Numbered from the stretch's first letter, positions 1 to 8,882 are shown. The stretch is 64,000 nucleotides of DNA from Flavobacterium sp. NG2 (GCF_034119845.1 NZ_CP139420.1:2730001-2794000); one strand, 5' to 3'. Notes: a model not told the origin generated them from the sequence alone. Numbers and translations are program-made.

Positions 1-453
1 ATCAGCAGTGTTATAAGCGCTATTTTCAATCCATCTAGAAAGGAAATAACCATTGCCAAGTTGTTCAACTTTCCATGGACGATGTGTTTCTAAGCTATGG
101 GTTGTTAAAATCAATGGAACTTGGAGTAATTCTCTAGTTAATACTCCTGCAAGATGGGTGTACCAAGTGTGACAATGAATGATGTCTGCTTGAGGTGTTG
201 CTTGAGACATTTCAACATTTCGACTCAGATTGTGAAACATTTTTATATGAGAATTATTTTCGTCAACCATATTAGTAAGGCACGAATTAATTCCACAAAC
301 ATTAATGTTTTCTTTTTTTTCATTTTGGTCTCCAAAGCATCGTACTTCGACTTCTCCTAATTTTAAAAGTTCTTGGCTAAGAAAGTCAATATGTACACCT
401 GCTCCTCCGTAGATATTTGGTGGAAATTCATTTGTAAAAAGTGCTATTTTCAT
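1..453 (-). CDS. Glycogen-synthase-like glycosyltransferase, N-terminal part (cut by window edge)
   Basis: Only the first 151 codons are present; the gene continues past base 1. Visible features are the N-terminal Rossmann start with a GGAGVH nucleotide-sugar loop at residues 16-21, HCHTWY near residue 94, and the THSLETHRPWK stretch. These match the actinobacterial-type glycogen synthase (GlgA/GlgM) branch, which moves glucose from ADP-glucose to an alpha-glucan or to maltose-1-phosphate. The ATG start gives the expected N-terminus. The acceptor-binding half cannot be seen, so the exact substrate is open; another GT4 glycosyltransferase is the main alternative. Confidence 0.75.
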   Translation of the reverse strand, partial: MKIALFTNEFPPNIYGGAGVHIDFLSQELLKLGEVEVRCFGDQNEKKENINVCGINSCLTNMVDENNSHIKMFHNLSRNVEMSQATPQADIIHCHTWYTHLAGVLTRELLQVPLILTTHSLETHRPWKVEQLGNGYFLSRWIENSAYNTAD

Positions 454-637
454 TTGGAATAATTTAAGATGCGATTGATTGTTTTGAATTGCTATTTTTT
501 CGTTTTTATAATCGAGTAGACTGACTACTTTTTATATAATACTTTATTTTACTAAAGTAACAATAAATACTATAAAAAAAGGCTAGTAAAAAAAGTTTTA
601 GATAAAAATAAAGTAGGTAAATAAAGGGATTGAGTTG

Positions 638-1720
638 TTATTTTAGTTCTTTTTCATACTTACCCTCGCCCAAAAGTATAGCTAATGTTTTTAATTGTAC
701 AGTTCGGTCAGCTATAAGTTTGATAATACTTATAAATGGGATGAATAGTATCATGCCAGCTGCTCCCCATATAATACCTCCAACAGTAATCATAATTATG
801 ATTATGAGTGTGTTAATCTTAAGACGTCTTCCAACAGCGAAAGGGAAGATAATATAAGCTTCTAGTATTTGCACAATGACAAAAACTAATATTACACCGA
901 TAGGGTACCAGATAGAATTATAAGTGATCCAAGTTATAGCAATAGGGACTAAAGATGAAATTAATATTCCCACATAAGGTATGAACGTAAGTAGGGAGGC
1001 TATAAATCCAAATACAATAGGGTGCGGTACACCAACAATTGCTAGTCCAATACTATTTAATATTCCTACTATGAGGTAAACTAACGCCATACCTTTAATG
1101 AAATTATAATAGGCATTTATAGTTTCAGTTAAGATTTCATAAATTAATTCTTTTTTATTTGAAGGGAATAAATGATAGAGAGCATTAGTAAGTAATTGTC
1201 GGTGATATAATATAAGCCCTGAAAAGATGGGGATAATTATGATGAAAAATAGAAATTCAGAAGAGGAATATAAAATGTTTTGAACTATTGAAAAGGTTTG
1301 ATTTCCAGAATTGTTCACGATGTTTTTAAAAAATAGTAATTGTTCTTCTAAACTAATCTGAAAAGAATCAGTCATAAATAAACTCAACTGATTGAATGCT
1401 TCCCAAAGTTTTGATTTGAATGAAATCCATTCTTTTGAAAAGGCACTGAGCTGTAAAAAGAGAATGTACAAAATAGAAATAACAAAAAAGAAGACGCTAA
1501 ATAATGAAATACAAATAGCAATAATATGACTTATTCCTTTTTTTTCCATCCATTTGCAAATTGGATATAGGATGAAACTAATTAATAATGAAAAACTAAG
1601 TGGAATAAAAAGTATTTTACCAAAATAAAGAATCAAAGAGGTTAGTACTATATATTGTAGAATTTCGAGGAATGAAATTGATTTGTCTTTTTGGTTCGAT
1701 TTTTTAGCTAGAGGCGTCAT
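638..1720 (-). CDS. AI-2E family transporter (PerM/TqsA-like permease)
   Basis: A 360-residue integral membrane protein with about seven or eight hydrophobic segments and the family's C-terminal signature region, seen here as GVPHPIVFGFIASLLTFIPY followed by a glycine-rich hydrophobic hairpin. The family includes the E. coli autoinducer-2 exporter TqsA and several ion antiporters, so the substrate cannot be read from sequence. The length is normal for the family. The gene stands alone, with 184 bp to the glycosyltransferase on its right-transcribed side and 85 bp to the kinase gene upstream. No promoter box was found. Confidence 0.85.
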   Translation of the reverse strand: MTPLAKKSNQKDKSISFLEILQYIVLTSLILYFGKILFIPLSFSLLISFILYPICKWMEKKGISHIIAICISLFSVFFFVISILYILFLQLSAFSKEWISFKSKLWEAFNQLSLFMTDSFQISLEEQLLFFKNIVNNSGNQTFSIVQNILYSSSEFLFFIIIIPIFSGLILYHRQLLTNALYHLFPSNKKELIYEILTETINAYYNFIKGMALVYLIVGILNSIGLAIVGVPHPIVFGFIASLLTFIPYVGILISSLVPIAITWITYNSIWYPIGVILVFVIVQILEAYIIFPFAVGRRLKINTLIIIIMITVGGIIWGAAGMILFIPFISIIKLIADRTVQLKTLAILLGEGKYEKELK

Positions 1721-1805
1721 GATTTTAGAAGTTATTTGTTATGGTATTCGAATAACATTGACGAATTTCAAAAAAAAATGAAGCTTTAGTAGTTGTAAAA
1801 TGCAA

Positions 1806-2921
1806 TTAATCTTTAAAGGTTATTGTAAATGTAGCTCCCTCATTTAATTCGCTTTCAACGGTAATTTGTCCTCCTAGATTTGTTACATGGTTATTAACGA
1901 GATATAATCCAATACCGTTACTATCTTCGTTTTTGTTAAATTTTTGGTGTAATCCAAAAATCCTAGACCCCACTTTTTTCATGTCAAACCCAATACCGTT
2001 ATCTGAAATGATTAATTTTTTTTTGCCATCACTAATGGTGGTATAAATAGAAATTATGGGTAAATTATTTGGTTTTGAGTATTTGATAGAATTTGTTATC
2101 AAATTTAAAAAAATACTTTTTAAATAGGTTTTATTGAAATTGATAATTTCAAGCTCAGAAAAATCAATATTAATAGTAGTTTTAGAATTTTGAATAAAAG
2201 AACTAATTGACAAAAGAACCTCCTCTAAAATAATTTTAAAATTTAGAGGCTCAATTAATGAATTGTCTTTGTTTTTTTTGTCTAATACAGTAATATATTC
2301 GTTTAAGGTTTTTTTTAAATTATTGGTTGTTTCCTTGATAATTGAAAGATATTCCAATGTTTCTGCATCTTCAATTTTGTCTGTTTCTAATAATTCAAAA
2401 ATGGATATTAAATTGTTTACAGGTGACCTTAAATCATGAGTTGCAGTATAGGTCAATTGTTTAAATTCAGTATTTAATTTGGTTAGTTCGGCCAAATGTA
2501 AATTTCGTTCTTCTTCAAGCTTTTTTTTATAAGTGATGTTTTTTGCAATTGCAAAAATAAGACGGTCATTTTCTATTGGAACAGAGGTCCATAATAGCCA
2601 TACAATTCGACCGCTCTTAGTTAGATACCTATTTTCAAAATCGATTAATGGGTTTCTATCTTTTATTGAGTTTCTTGCAGATATAGTAGTGGTTTTGTCT
2701 TCTTGGTATACAAAATGATTAATAGGTTTGGCTAATAATTCTTCGTTTGTATATTCTAATAATTTTGAGACTGCAGGGTTAATTTTTTTGAAATAACCGT
2801 CATACCCAGCAACACATAACAAATCAGGTGAATGATTAAAAAAATCTTCAAATTTAGCTTCGGTGTAAAAATTAGTGTTTGATGTGTTTTTAATAATACG
2901 CATCATTCTTTTCATCCTCAT
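1806..2921 (-). CDS. PAS-domain sensor histidine kinase (orphan, soluble)
   Basis: A 371-residue kinase. A single PAS domain spans about residues 22-135 and is followed by a short coiled coil. The dimerisation/phospho-acceptor helix contains THDLRSPVNNL with the predicted phosphorylated His162. The ATPase domain shows an N box (NLITNSIKYS, 273-282), a G1 box DNGIG (307-311) and a G2 box NGIGLYLV (335-342). No membrane segment is visible, so it probably senses a cytoplasmic signal or ligand. No response regulator lies next to it. The start could also be one of the later Met codons among residues 3-7. Confidence 0.88.
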   Translation of the reverse strand: MRMKRMMRIIKNTSNTNFYTEAKFEDFFNHSPDLLCVAGYDGYFKKINPAVSKLLEYTNEELLAKPINHFVYQEDKTTTISARNSIKDRNPLIDFENRYLTKSGRIVWLLWTSVPIENDRLIFAIAKNITYKKKLEEERNLHLAELTKLNTEFKQLTYTATHDLRSPVNNLISIFELLETDKIEDAETLEYLSIIKETTNNLKKTLNEYITVLDKKNKDNSLIEPLNFKIILEEVLLSISSFIQNSKTTINIDFSELEIINFNKTYLKSIFLNLITNSIKYSKPNNLPIISIYTTISDGKKKLIISDNGIGFDMKKVGSRIFGLHQKFNKNEDSNGIGLYLVNNHVTNLGGQITVESELNEGATFTITFKD

Positions 2922-3045
2922 CCTTAGTGATTTATTTTGTCAATAAAATTAGATTTAAATTGAGGATACTAATTTACGTATAATTTCTTATTTAAAACAT
3001 CCTTTTTGATATTAAAAAGGATGTTTTACAATAAGTTCTGAATAT

Positions 3046-3882
3046 TTATATGCTAAATATTCCTCCTAAGGCAATAATTCTTTGAAAAAAGAAAAAATCT
3101 TGAGAAGCAGAATCATCAGTACTTTTAGTAGTACGAATATCTTGCATGTTTATATATCCACCTTTTAACTCTCCTTGAATAAAGAAATGTTTGAAAAAAG
3201 TGATGTTTAGTCCTGATTTAATAGATGTTCCATATCCGGATACATGAAAATCATCATGGCGTTCTTTGCCTAATAGGGTAGTATTTGTTTTTGGATATAA
3301 TAACCCAAAACCAATTCCATTTGTAAAATTAATTTGGATTTTATCTGTATTTGAGATTTTAAATAATCTTGAGACATCATCAAATCTTGAAATTTCAGTA
3401 TTAACGTAGTTCAATCCATCTGTGTGTTCATACATCAAAAAATCTGTTGTTAAAACTGTGGGTGTATTGTTGTAATTTCCATCATAAATACTTCCAGTTG
3501 CAATGGTTCCCGAAATATTGGCCGTTTGATTTTGTGTCATTACATATTTCATATGGTCAACACCTATAGCAAGACTATAATGATCATTGATGAAGTATCC
3601 CATTCTAAAATTAGTTTGTGGGATAGTCATTCTGCCAGGATTTATATAATCAATATGCCAGCCTTTAGGTTTGTCTATAGCTTGCATATCAGCTATTGTG
3701 AAGTTATAGTCTTTACCTCTAAAAGTAACATCAGATTTTGAATAACTTTCTCTATTTCCACCCCACGATACAAAGAACTTACCTTTGTTGTTTGAGGTGT
3801 ATTTTTGATTTTGATCTTGAGCTACAATTGAATTGAAAGCGAATAGCCCTATAAGAGCAGTGAATAAAACAATGTTTTTCAA
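3046..3882 (-). CDS. Putative outer-membrane beta-barrel protein, TTG start
   Basis: A 278-residue protein with a clear signal peptide (hydrophobic core ending FNSIVAQD), then alternating amphipathic segments such as 'NFRMGYFINDHYSLAIGVDH' and aromatic-rich strands up to a terminal hydrophobic segment ending IFSI. This is the usual look of a small Bacteroidota porin-like barrel. No specific family is recognised. The reading frame has no ATG near the signal peptide: the start codon that gives the complete signal sequence is TTG. It lies 11 bp downstream of kdsA and is probably co-transcribed with it, which hints at a cell-envelope role. Confidence 0.65.
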   Translation of the reverse strand: MKNIVLFTALIGLFAFNSIVAQDQNQKYTSNNKGKFFVSWGGNRESYSKSDVTFRGKDYNFTIADMQAIDKPKGWHIDYINPGRMTIPQTNFRMGYFINDHYSLAIGVDHMKYVMTQNQTANISGTIATGSIYDGNYNNTPTVLTTDFLMYEHTDGLNYVNTEISRFDDVSRLFKISNTDKIQINFTNGIGFGLLYPKTNTTLLGKERHDDFHVSGYGTSIKSGLNITFFKHFFIQGELKGGYINMQDIRTTKSTDDSASQDFFFFQRIIALGGIFSI

Positions 3883-3893
3883 AATGGAAAGAA

Positions 3894-4712
3894 TTAAAAT
3901 GAATTCACAGTTTGTCTGATGGCAACAAGTTTTGTCATCAAGGCTTCGAAATAATCTAAATGCAACATGTTAGCACCATCACTTTTAGCATTAGCTGGAT
4001 CAAAATGAGTTTCGATAAAAATTCCATCTACACCAACAGCAATACCTGCTTTAGCTACAGTTTCAATCATATCTGGACGTCCACCTGTAACTCCTGCGGT
4101 TTGATTTGGTTGTTGTAAAGAGTGTGTTACATCAAGCACTGTAGTAGCATATTGTTGCATAGTAGGGATTCCTCTATAGTCAACAATCATGTCTTGGTAA
4201 CCAAACATAGTTCCTCTATCAGTCACCATTACGTTTTGGTTGTTGCAATCCAATACTTTTTGAACAGCATGTTTCATACTTTCTGGACTCATGAATTGTC
4301 CTTTTTTCAAGTTTACTACTTTTCCTGTATTGGCAGCAGCTACGACTAAATCGGTTTGACGTACTAAAAAAGCAGGTATTTGCAATACATCAACATATTG
4401 AGCAGCCATATCAGCATCTTCGTTTGTATGGATATCTGTAACTGTAGGGATATGAAAAGTTTCGGATACTTTACGCAATATTTTTAAAGCTTTTTCATCT
4501 CCAATTCCTGAGAAACTATCAATTCTAGAACGATTGGCTTTTTTGAATGAACCTTTAAAAACATAAGGGATTTCAAGTTTATCGGTAATGCCTACTAGTT
4601 TTTCTGCAATTTTCATTGCCATTTCTTCGCCTTCAATGGCACAAGGACCAGCTAATAAAAAAAAGTTACCACTAGTTGTATGTTTGATTTGAGGAATTTG
4701 TTCGATGTTCAT
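3894..4712 (-). CDS. kdsA: 3-deoxy-8-phosphooctulonate synthase (Kdo-8-P synthase)
   Basis: KdsA condenses phosphoenolpyruvate with arabinose-5-phosphate to Kdo-8-phosphate, a cytoplasmic step in lipopolysaccharide core synthesis. The 272 residues contain LAGPCAIE, FKGSFKKANRSR, TDIHTNEDAD, the IPAFLVRQTDL strand and the GVDGIFIETH motif. Cys24 in GPCAIE is the ligand residue that marks the metal-dependent class (Aquifex type), unlike the metal-free E. coli type; this assignment is by motif only. A TAnnTTTG promoter box lies 25 bp upstream. The outer-membrane gene follows after 11 bp. Confidence 0.97.
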   Translation of the reverse strand: MNIEQIPQIKHTTSGNFFLLAGPCAIEGEEMAMKIAEKLVGITDKLEIPYVFKGSFKKANRSRIDSFSGIGDEKALKILRKVSETFHIPTVTDIHTNEDADMAAQYVDVLQIPAFLVRQTDLVVAAANTGKVVNLKKGQFMSPESMKHAVQKVLDCNNQNVMVTDRGTMFGYQDMIVDYRGIPTMQQYATTVLDVTHSLQQPNQTAGVTGGRPDMIETVAKAGIAVGVDGIFIETHFDPANAKSDGANMLHLDYFEALMTKLVAIRQTVNSF

Positions 4713-4736
4713 ATTTTAAATGTTTTTTTGAAAGTG

Positions 4737-4744
4737 CAAATGTA
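4737..4744 (-). promoter_or_regulatory. TAnnTTTG promoter (-7) box for kdsA
   Basis: Read on the minus strand this is TACATTTG, a full match to the Bacteroidota -7 consensus TAnnTTTG. It lies 25 bp before the kdsA ATG, implying a leader of about 15-20 nt. No convincing -33 TTG was found at the usual spacing. Confidence 0.55.
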
Positions 4745-4803
4745 GTTAGGATTTACGATTTACTTCTTGGAATTAACTTTTTATTTAGTTCAGGCATTTT
4801 GAT

Positions 4804-5259
4804 TTACAGGCTTTTTTTTACTGTTAGCCCCATAGGAACCTTCAGATATCCTTTTTCATAAATATTCATATATAATATAATTGGTTTTTTTTGCCCATCC
4901 CATTTAAGTTCATAAACATCTAAGAATCCAGCTCCCATTGAGCTGTGTTTAGTTGGGAAAGGACAACAGCTTTCTAGTTTAGTATAGGTTATTTTTTCTC
5001 CCTTAGGGCCGGCCAAGGCATTCAAAAAACGGCTAGCATTAATTGTGTCGTTATTGGTGTTTAAAAAAAATACATTTATAGGGTAATCTTTATCGTAACC
5101 ATATTTTTTATCTGAACTGTATTCTGTAATTACAAAAGTATTTTGTGAATTAAGCCTTGGAGTGGGAGCATTATCATCAATGTTTTTTAATGTTGATCTA
5201 GTACTTACACATGAAATAGTAAAAATCGAAAGGAATAAGAAAAGAATGTTTTTTTTCAT
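4804..5259 (-). CDS. Small predicted lipoprotein of unknown function
   Basis: I chose the MKKNILF start, giving 151 residues, because it places a normal signal peptide at the N-terminus. The lipobox ISC at residues 15-17 predicts lipidation and export to the outer membrane or periplasm. The mature part contains GFLDVYELKWDGQKKPIILYMN and a paired-cysteine stretch 'ESCCPFPT'. No domain is recognised. The same kind of lipoprotein is common in flavobacteria but has no assigned role. It is transcribed leftward and faces away from the sulfur-import genes. Confidence 0.6.
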   Translation of the reverse strand: MKKNILFLFLSIFTISCVSTRSTLKNIDDNAPTPRLNSQNTFVITEYSSDKKYGYDKDYPINVFFLNTNNDTINASRFLNALAGPKGEKITYTKLESCCPFPTKHSSMGAGFLDVYELKWDGQKKPIILYMNIYEKGYLKVPMGLTVKKSL

Positions 5260-5427
5260 TGGGACAAAGTATAGCAATATTTAAAATGTTATAAATATTG
5301 TAACGGTTTTATTAAGTACAAATATAATGAGAACTTTAATTCTTAGCATTATAAGAATTTTATAATTTTGAGTGAAAGCAATTCTTCAAATGTAACATTT
5401 CTCACATTCAGAAGTTTTAAACTAACT

Positions 5428-5435
5428 TATCTTTG
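5428..5435 (+). promoter_or_regulatory. TAnnTTTG promoter box for the sulfur-importer pair
   Basis: TATCTTTG is a perfect -7 box, 19 bp before the ATG at 5455. Because transcription would begin near 5442, the longer in-frame start at 5368 is ruled out as the main start. Confidence 0.6.
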
Positions 5436-5454
5436 TACAAATAAAATAATTGAT

Positions 5455-6012
5455 ATGGATTTAATTTTTCAAACATGGCCTTGGTATGTATCGGGTTTTT
5501 TGATAGGCATGATTATGCTTTGTTTACTCTATTTTGGAAAAAGTTTTGGAATGTCGTCAAACCTCCGAACAATGTGTGCAATGATTGGTGCAGGGAAACA
5601 TACTAGTTTTTTTGAATTTGATTGGAAGGCACAACGATGGAATTTGGTCGTTGTTTTAGGTTCAATGATTGGTGGTTATGTAGCTGTTAACTATATGAGT
5701 GACGCCTCAAATGTAGCTATTAACCCTAAGACAATTGAGCAACTTGGCAGTTTAGGGATTGATGCTCCAAATGGAGAATTAGTTCCACAAGCGCTTTTTG
5801 GGAATCAAACTTTTGAGAATCCTCAGATGATTTTGATTTTATTAATTGGAGGAATTTTAATTGGTTTTGGATCACGATATGCTGGAGGCTGTACTTCAGG
5901 TCATGCAATTTCAGGGTTGAGTAATATGCAGTTTCCTTCTTTGAAAGCTGTTATTGGATTTTTTATAGGAGGATTAATTATGGTTCATTTATTATTCCCA
6001 TTAATTTTTTAA
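5455..6012 (+). CDS. YeeE/YedE-type thiosulfate/sulfur transporter, N-terminal half protein
   Basis: A 185-residue membrane protein with about four or five helices. It carries the conserved cysteine motif AGGCTSGHAISG near the C-terminus, typical of the YeeE/YedE (TsuA, sulf_transp) family that takes up thiosulfate or other sulfur compounds. E. coli-type TsuA is one chain; here the two halves are separate genes 3 bp apart, an arrangement common in Bacteroidota. The start was chosen from the promoter box 19 bp upstream and because the hydrophobic N-terminus then begins at once. Confidence 0.85.
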   Translation: MDLIFQTWPWYVSGFLIGMIMLCLLYFGKSFGMSSNLRTMCAMIGAGKHTSFFEFDWKAQRWNLVVVLGSMIGGYVAVNYMSDASNVAINPKTIEQLGSLGIDAPNGELVPQALFGNQTFENPQMILILLIGGILIGFGSRYAGGCTSGHAISGLSNMQFPSLKAVIGFFIGGLIMVHLLFPLIF

Positions 6013-6015
6013 GGT

Positions 6016-6429
6016 ATGAAAGTATTAAAATATTTAATTGTTGGTTTTGTATTCGGAATTGTATTAACCAAGTCTGAAGCTGTTTCTTGGTATCGAATTT
6101 ATGAAATGTTTCAGTTTCAATCATTTCATATGTATGGTATTATTATGGTTGCAATTCTTACTGGCGCTATAGGGATTCAGTTGATTAAAAGAAAAAACAT
6201 TAAAGATGTTGATGGATTGCCTATTGAAATCCCAAATAAAGAAGATGGGAATTACCGTTACTGGATAGGTGGTTTAATTTTTGGACTAGGTTGGGGACTT
6301 GTTGGTTCATGTCCAGGTCCAATTTTTATTTTGTTAGGAGCTGGTTTTTATACTATTGGGATTGTATTAATAGGTGCGATAATAGGAACTTATTTATACG
6401 GTCTTATTAAAGACAAGTTGCCACATTAA
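6016..6429 (+). CDS. YeeE/YedE-type sulfur transporter, C-terminal half protein
   Basis: A 137-residue, four-helix membrane protein that pairs with the gene 3 bp upstream. The second conserved cysteine motif GSCPGPIFILLGAG is present. The two products probably assemble into one thiosulfate-permease-like channel in the inner membrane. The gene ends before a strong bidirectional terminator, so the pair forms a closed two-gene operon. No rhodanese or sulfurtransferase gene lies alongside to confirm the substrate. Confidence 0.85.
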   Translation: MKVLKYLIVGFVFGIVLTKSEAVSWYRIYEMFQFQSFHMYGIIMVAILTGAIGIQLIKRKNIKDVDGLPIEIPNKEDGNYRYWIGGLIFGLGWGLVGSCPGPIFILLGAGFYTIGIVLIGAIIGTYLYGLIKDKLPH

Positions 6430-6450
6430 TATGATTAATGATGTTAAAGT

Positions 6451-6485
6451 AAAAAAGCATTCACCTAAGGCGAATGCTTTTTTTG
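6451..6485. terminator. Bidirectional intrinsic terminator
   Basis: The stem GCATTCAC / GCGAATGC (one mismatch) with a CTAAG loop is flanked by A6 on the left and T7 on the right. It can end both the rightward sulfur-importer operon and the leftward clpS transcript. Confidence 0.8.
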
Positions 6486-6505
6486 TTTAAATTTAAAAGG
6501 ATTTT

Positions 6506-6781
6506 TTAAATTATCTCAGCACTTATTCCTGCTTCCAAGAGTTGGATACATTGAGGTTTTAATTTGTCCAATGCTCCAGTTTTTACAGTGCATTTTCCAT
6601 TATAATGAACGATAAGTGAACATTGTTCTGCTTGTTCAGGGGTGTGATCACATACACGAATTAAAGTGTCAATAACGTGATCAAAAGTATTTACATCGTC
6701 ATTATAAACAACAATTTCGTTGTTTAAGGAAGGGACTTCCATTAGGCTAACTCGTTCTCTTATTTTTTCTTTAGTACTCAT
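6506..6781 (-). CDS. clpS: ATP-dependent Clp protease adaptor ClpS
   Basis: ClpS binds N-degron substrates and hands them to ClpA/ClpC-ClpP in the cytoplasm. The 91-residue protein shows the family core YNDDVNTFDHVIDTLIRVC, the substrate-pocket region, and the EQAEQCSLIVHYNGKC segment with the conserved histidine. Its length is slightly below E. coli ClpS. It is the last gene after prmA (41 bp gap), an arrangement kept in many Bacteroidota, and is probably read from the prmA promoter. Confidence 0.95.
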   Translation of the reverse strand: MSTKEKIRERVSLMEVPSLNNEIVVYNDDVNTFDHVIDTLIRVCDHTPEQAEQCSLIVHYNGKCTVKTGALDKLKPQCIQLLEAGISAEII

Positions 6782-6822
6782 TTGATTTGGTTTTTGTACT
6801 TATGATTAATAAAATAGATTAA

Positions 6823-7683
6823 CTAATTTACGTATTTTAATGATACCCAGTTGTTTCTTTCGAATTTTTTAACATATGTTAAACCTTTTTCTGTACATGA
6901 AGCATCAATATAAGGGATGTCTTCACTGTAGAAACCACTAACTAATAAAGTTCCTTTTGGATTTAAGCAATCTACATAAGCTTGCATATCGTTCAACAAA
7001 ATATTACGGTTAATATTTGCAATAATTAAATCGTATTTTTTGTCTTTTAAAAGTGAAGCTTCTCCTTCATAAACGGTAATCTGCTTGCAATTGTTGCGTT
7101 CGGCATTTTCGATAGAATTCAAATAGCACCAATTATCAATATCAATAGCGTCGATTGGCTGAGCTCCTTTCATTTCAGCAAGGATAGCAAGTATTGCTGT
7201 CCCACACCCCATGTCTAGTGTTTTTAATCCATCAACCTCAATTTCTAACAAGTGCTTTATCATCATATGTGTTGTTTCATGATGTCCCGTTCCGAAACTC
7301 ATTTTTGGTTCAATCACTATATCAAATTCAGCATCTGTTTTAGGGTGAAAAGGAGCTCGAACATGGCATTTTCCATCTACATCAATAGGTTCGAAGTTCT
7401 TTTCCCATTCTTCATTCCAGTTAACTTGTTCAATTTCTTCAAAAGTATGATTAATTGAAAATTCTTCTGAGTGTAAGATTTGAATGTTCTCCAAAATCTG
7501 TTCATCCCATAAATCCTTTTGAACAAAGGCCGAAACACCCGTTTCGGTTTCAGTAAAGCTTTCAAAAGCTGTTTCTCCTAGCTCGGCGATTAAGATTTCT
7601 GAAGCAAGTTGTTTTGCTTCTTCTGTATTATTGGTGTCTTTTGGCGTAATAGCAAAATGATACCCTATATAAATATTTGACAT
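6823..7683 (-). CDS. prmA: Ribosomal protein L11 methyltransferase
   Basis: PrmA uses S-adenosylmethionine to methylate ribosomal protein L11. The 286 residues include the linker motif FGTGHHETT, SAM motif I LDMGCGTAILAI, the acidic loop DAIDIDNWC and the catalytic-region IIANINRNILL. The N-terminal L11-recognition domain is present, so length is normal. A TAnnTTTG box lies 15 bp upstream of the ATG. clpS follows at 41 bp and tpiA lies upstream across a 414-bp repeat-filled gap. Confidence 0.95.
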   Translation of the reverse strand: MSNIYIGYHFAITPKDTNNTEEAKQLASEILIAELGETAFESFTETETGVSAFVQKDLWDEQILENIQILHSEEFSINHTFEEIEQVNWNEEWEKNFEPIDVDGKCHVRAPFHPKTDAEFDIVIEPKMSFGTGHHETTHMMIKHLLEIEVDGLKTLDMGCGTAILAILAEMKGAQPIDAIDIDNWCYLNSIENAERNNCKQITVYEGEASLLKDKKYDLIIANINRNILLNDMQAYVDCLNPKGTLLVSGFYSEDIPYIDASCTEKGLTYVKKFERNNWVSLKYVN

Positions 7684-7697
7684 TCTTTATTTTTTTG

Positions 7698-7705
7698 CAA
7701 AGGTA
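7698..7705 (-). promoter_or_regulatory. TAnnTTTG promoter box for prmA-clpS
   Basis: Minus-strand TACCTTTG, 15 bp before the prmA ATG, matches the -7 consensus. The short distance implies a very short 5' leader. Confidence 0.5.
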
Positions 7706-7770
7706 GGATAAACTTTGATAGTGTGTTGTTATGTTTAACAGAATATCTTTCAAACACTGATAACGTTTTT

Positions 7771-8024
7771 AAACATATAAGTCTTATAAGTCTTTTTATC
7801 TACTGATTTTTTAAACCATTTAAGAAATATAAGAGCATATAAGCAGAGGATTTTCTTTATGCTGAATGCAAATGTTACAATATAAAGTCTGTATAAATTT
7901 CTTTAATTTCTCTAATCTGTGTTTCTTCTTAACAAATACTTTAATAAAGTTATATGACTTATATGTTTAAAATTTTTTCACTTCAAATCTTAACTGTTCT
8001 TAAATTTCTTAATTGGTTTAAAAA
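7771..8024. repeat. Interleaved inverted repeats in the prmA-tpiA gap
   Basis: The 414-bp gap between prmA and tpiA holds no gene. It has two arm pairs. Arm A (7771-7790, core CATATAAGTCTTATAAG) is complementary with one mismatch to A' (7950-7970). Arm B (7811-7843, core AAACCATTTAAGAAAT) is complementary to B' (8000-8024). The order A-B-A'-B' is interleaved, so one simple hairpin cannot hold both pairs. The same arrangement recurs downstream of fumC at 15751-15990. Confidence 0.7.
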
Positions 8025-8042
8025 TAACTTAATTGTTTATAT

Positions 8043-8073
8043 AAAAAAAAGCGATAGAATAAACTACCGCTTT
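8043..8073 (-). terminator. Intrinsic terminator of tpiA
   Basis: On the minus strand the stem AAAGCGGTAG / CTATCGCTTT (one mismatch) with a 6-nt loop is followed by eight T. It lies 25 bp after the tpiA stop. Confidence 0.7.
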
Positions 8074-8097
8074 CAATATATATGGAATCTAAAAAAA

Positions 8098-8850
8098 TTA
8101 GATAGCGTTTATAATCGCCAAAAAGTCATCAGATTTTAAGGCTGCACCACCAATTAGTCCACCATCAACGTCTGGTTTAGAGAAAATTTCAACTGCGTTA
8201 TCAGGTTTCACGCTTCCACCGTAAAGGATAGTTACATTATCAGCTACATCAGCACCAAATGATTTACGAACAATTTCTCTGATAAATTCGTGCATTTCTT
8301 GTGCTTGTTCTGGAGATGCAGTTTCACCTGTACCAATAGCCCAAACCGGTTCGTATGCTAAGACTACATTTGACCAAGATGCTTTGTCGATTTGGAATAA
8401 ACCATCACGCAATTGGTTTTCAACAACATTAAAGTGTTGTTTATCTTGACGGTCTTTCAATTCTTCACCAAAACAGAAGATAACTGTCATATCATGTTTC
8501 AAAGCTGTATTTACTTTTTCGGCAATCAAAGCATCACTTTCGTGAAAGATAGCTCTGCGCTCAGAGTGTCCTAAGATTACAGTGTTTACACCAACGCTTT
8601 TCAACATATCAGCAGTGATTTCACCTGTAAATGCTCCACCTTCAGCTTGGTGAACGTTTTGTGCAGCAACAGTTATATTAGTTGAACTCAATTGGTTTAC
8701 AGCAGCAGCTAAGTTTACAAATGTAGGAGCAACTATTACTTGAGCAGTTGTGTTAGCAGGTACTTTTGCAATTAATTCATTTAATAATTCAGCAGTTTGA
8801 GTTGCATTTTTATGCATTTTCCAGTTTCCAGCAACAATTTTTTTTCTCAT
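8098..8850 (-). CDS. tpiA: Triose-phosphate isomerase
   Basis: TpiA interconverts dihydroxyacetone phosphate and glyceraldehyde-3-phosphate in glycolysis and gluconeogenesis. All catalytic residues are visible: Asn9 and Lys11 in GNWKMHK, His95 in ILGHSERR, Glu167 in AYEPVWAIGTG, and the phosphate loop GGSVKPDN. The 250-residue length is standard. The TlpA-like lipoprotein gene ends 32 bp upstream on the same strand, so co-transcription is likely. A terminator follows the stop. Confidence 0.98.
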   Translation of the reverse strand: MRKKIVAGNWKMHKNATQTAELLNELIAKVPANTTAQVIVAPTFVNLAAAVNQLSSTNITVAAQNVHQAEGGAFTGEITADMLKSVGVNTVILGHSERRAIFHESDALIAEKVNTALKHDMTVIFCFGEELKDRQDKQHFNVVENQLRDGLFQIDKASWSNVVLAYEPVWAIGTGETASPEQAQEMHEFIREIVRKSFGADVADNVTILYGGSVKPDNAVEIFSKPDVDGGLIGGAALKSDDFLAIINAI

Positions 8851-8882
8851 TTTAATAAATGTTATAATTAGTTTTCTTTTTT

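Noticed and set aside
5368..5454. Longer start for the first sulfur-importer protein
   Set aside because: A perfect TAnnTTTG promoter box lies between this start and the chosen ATG.
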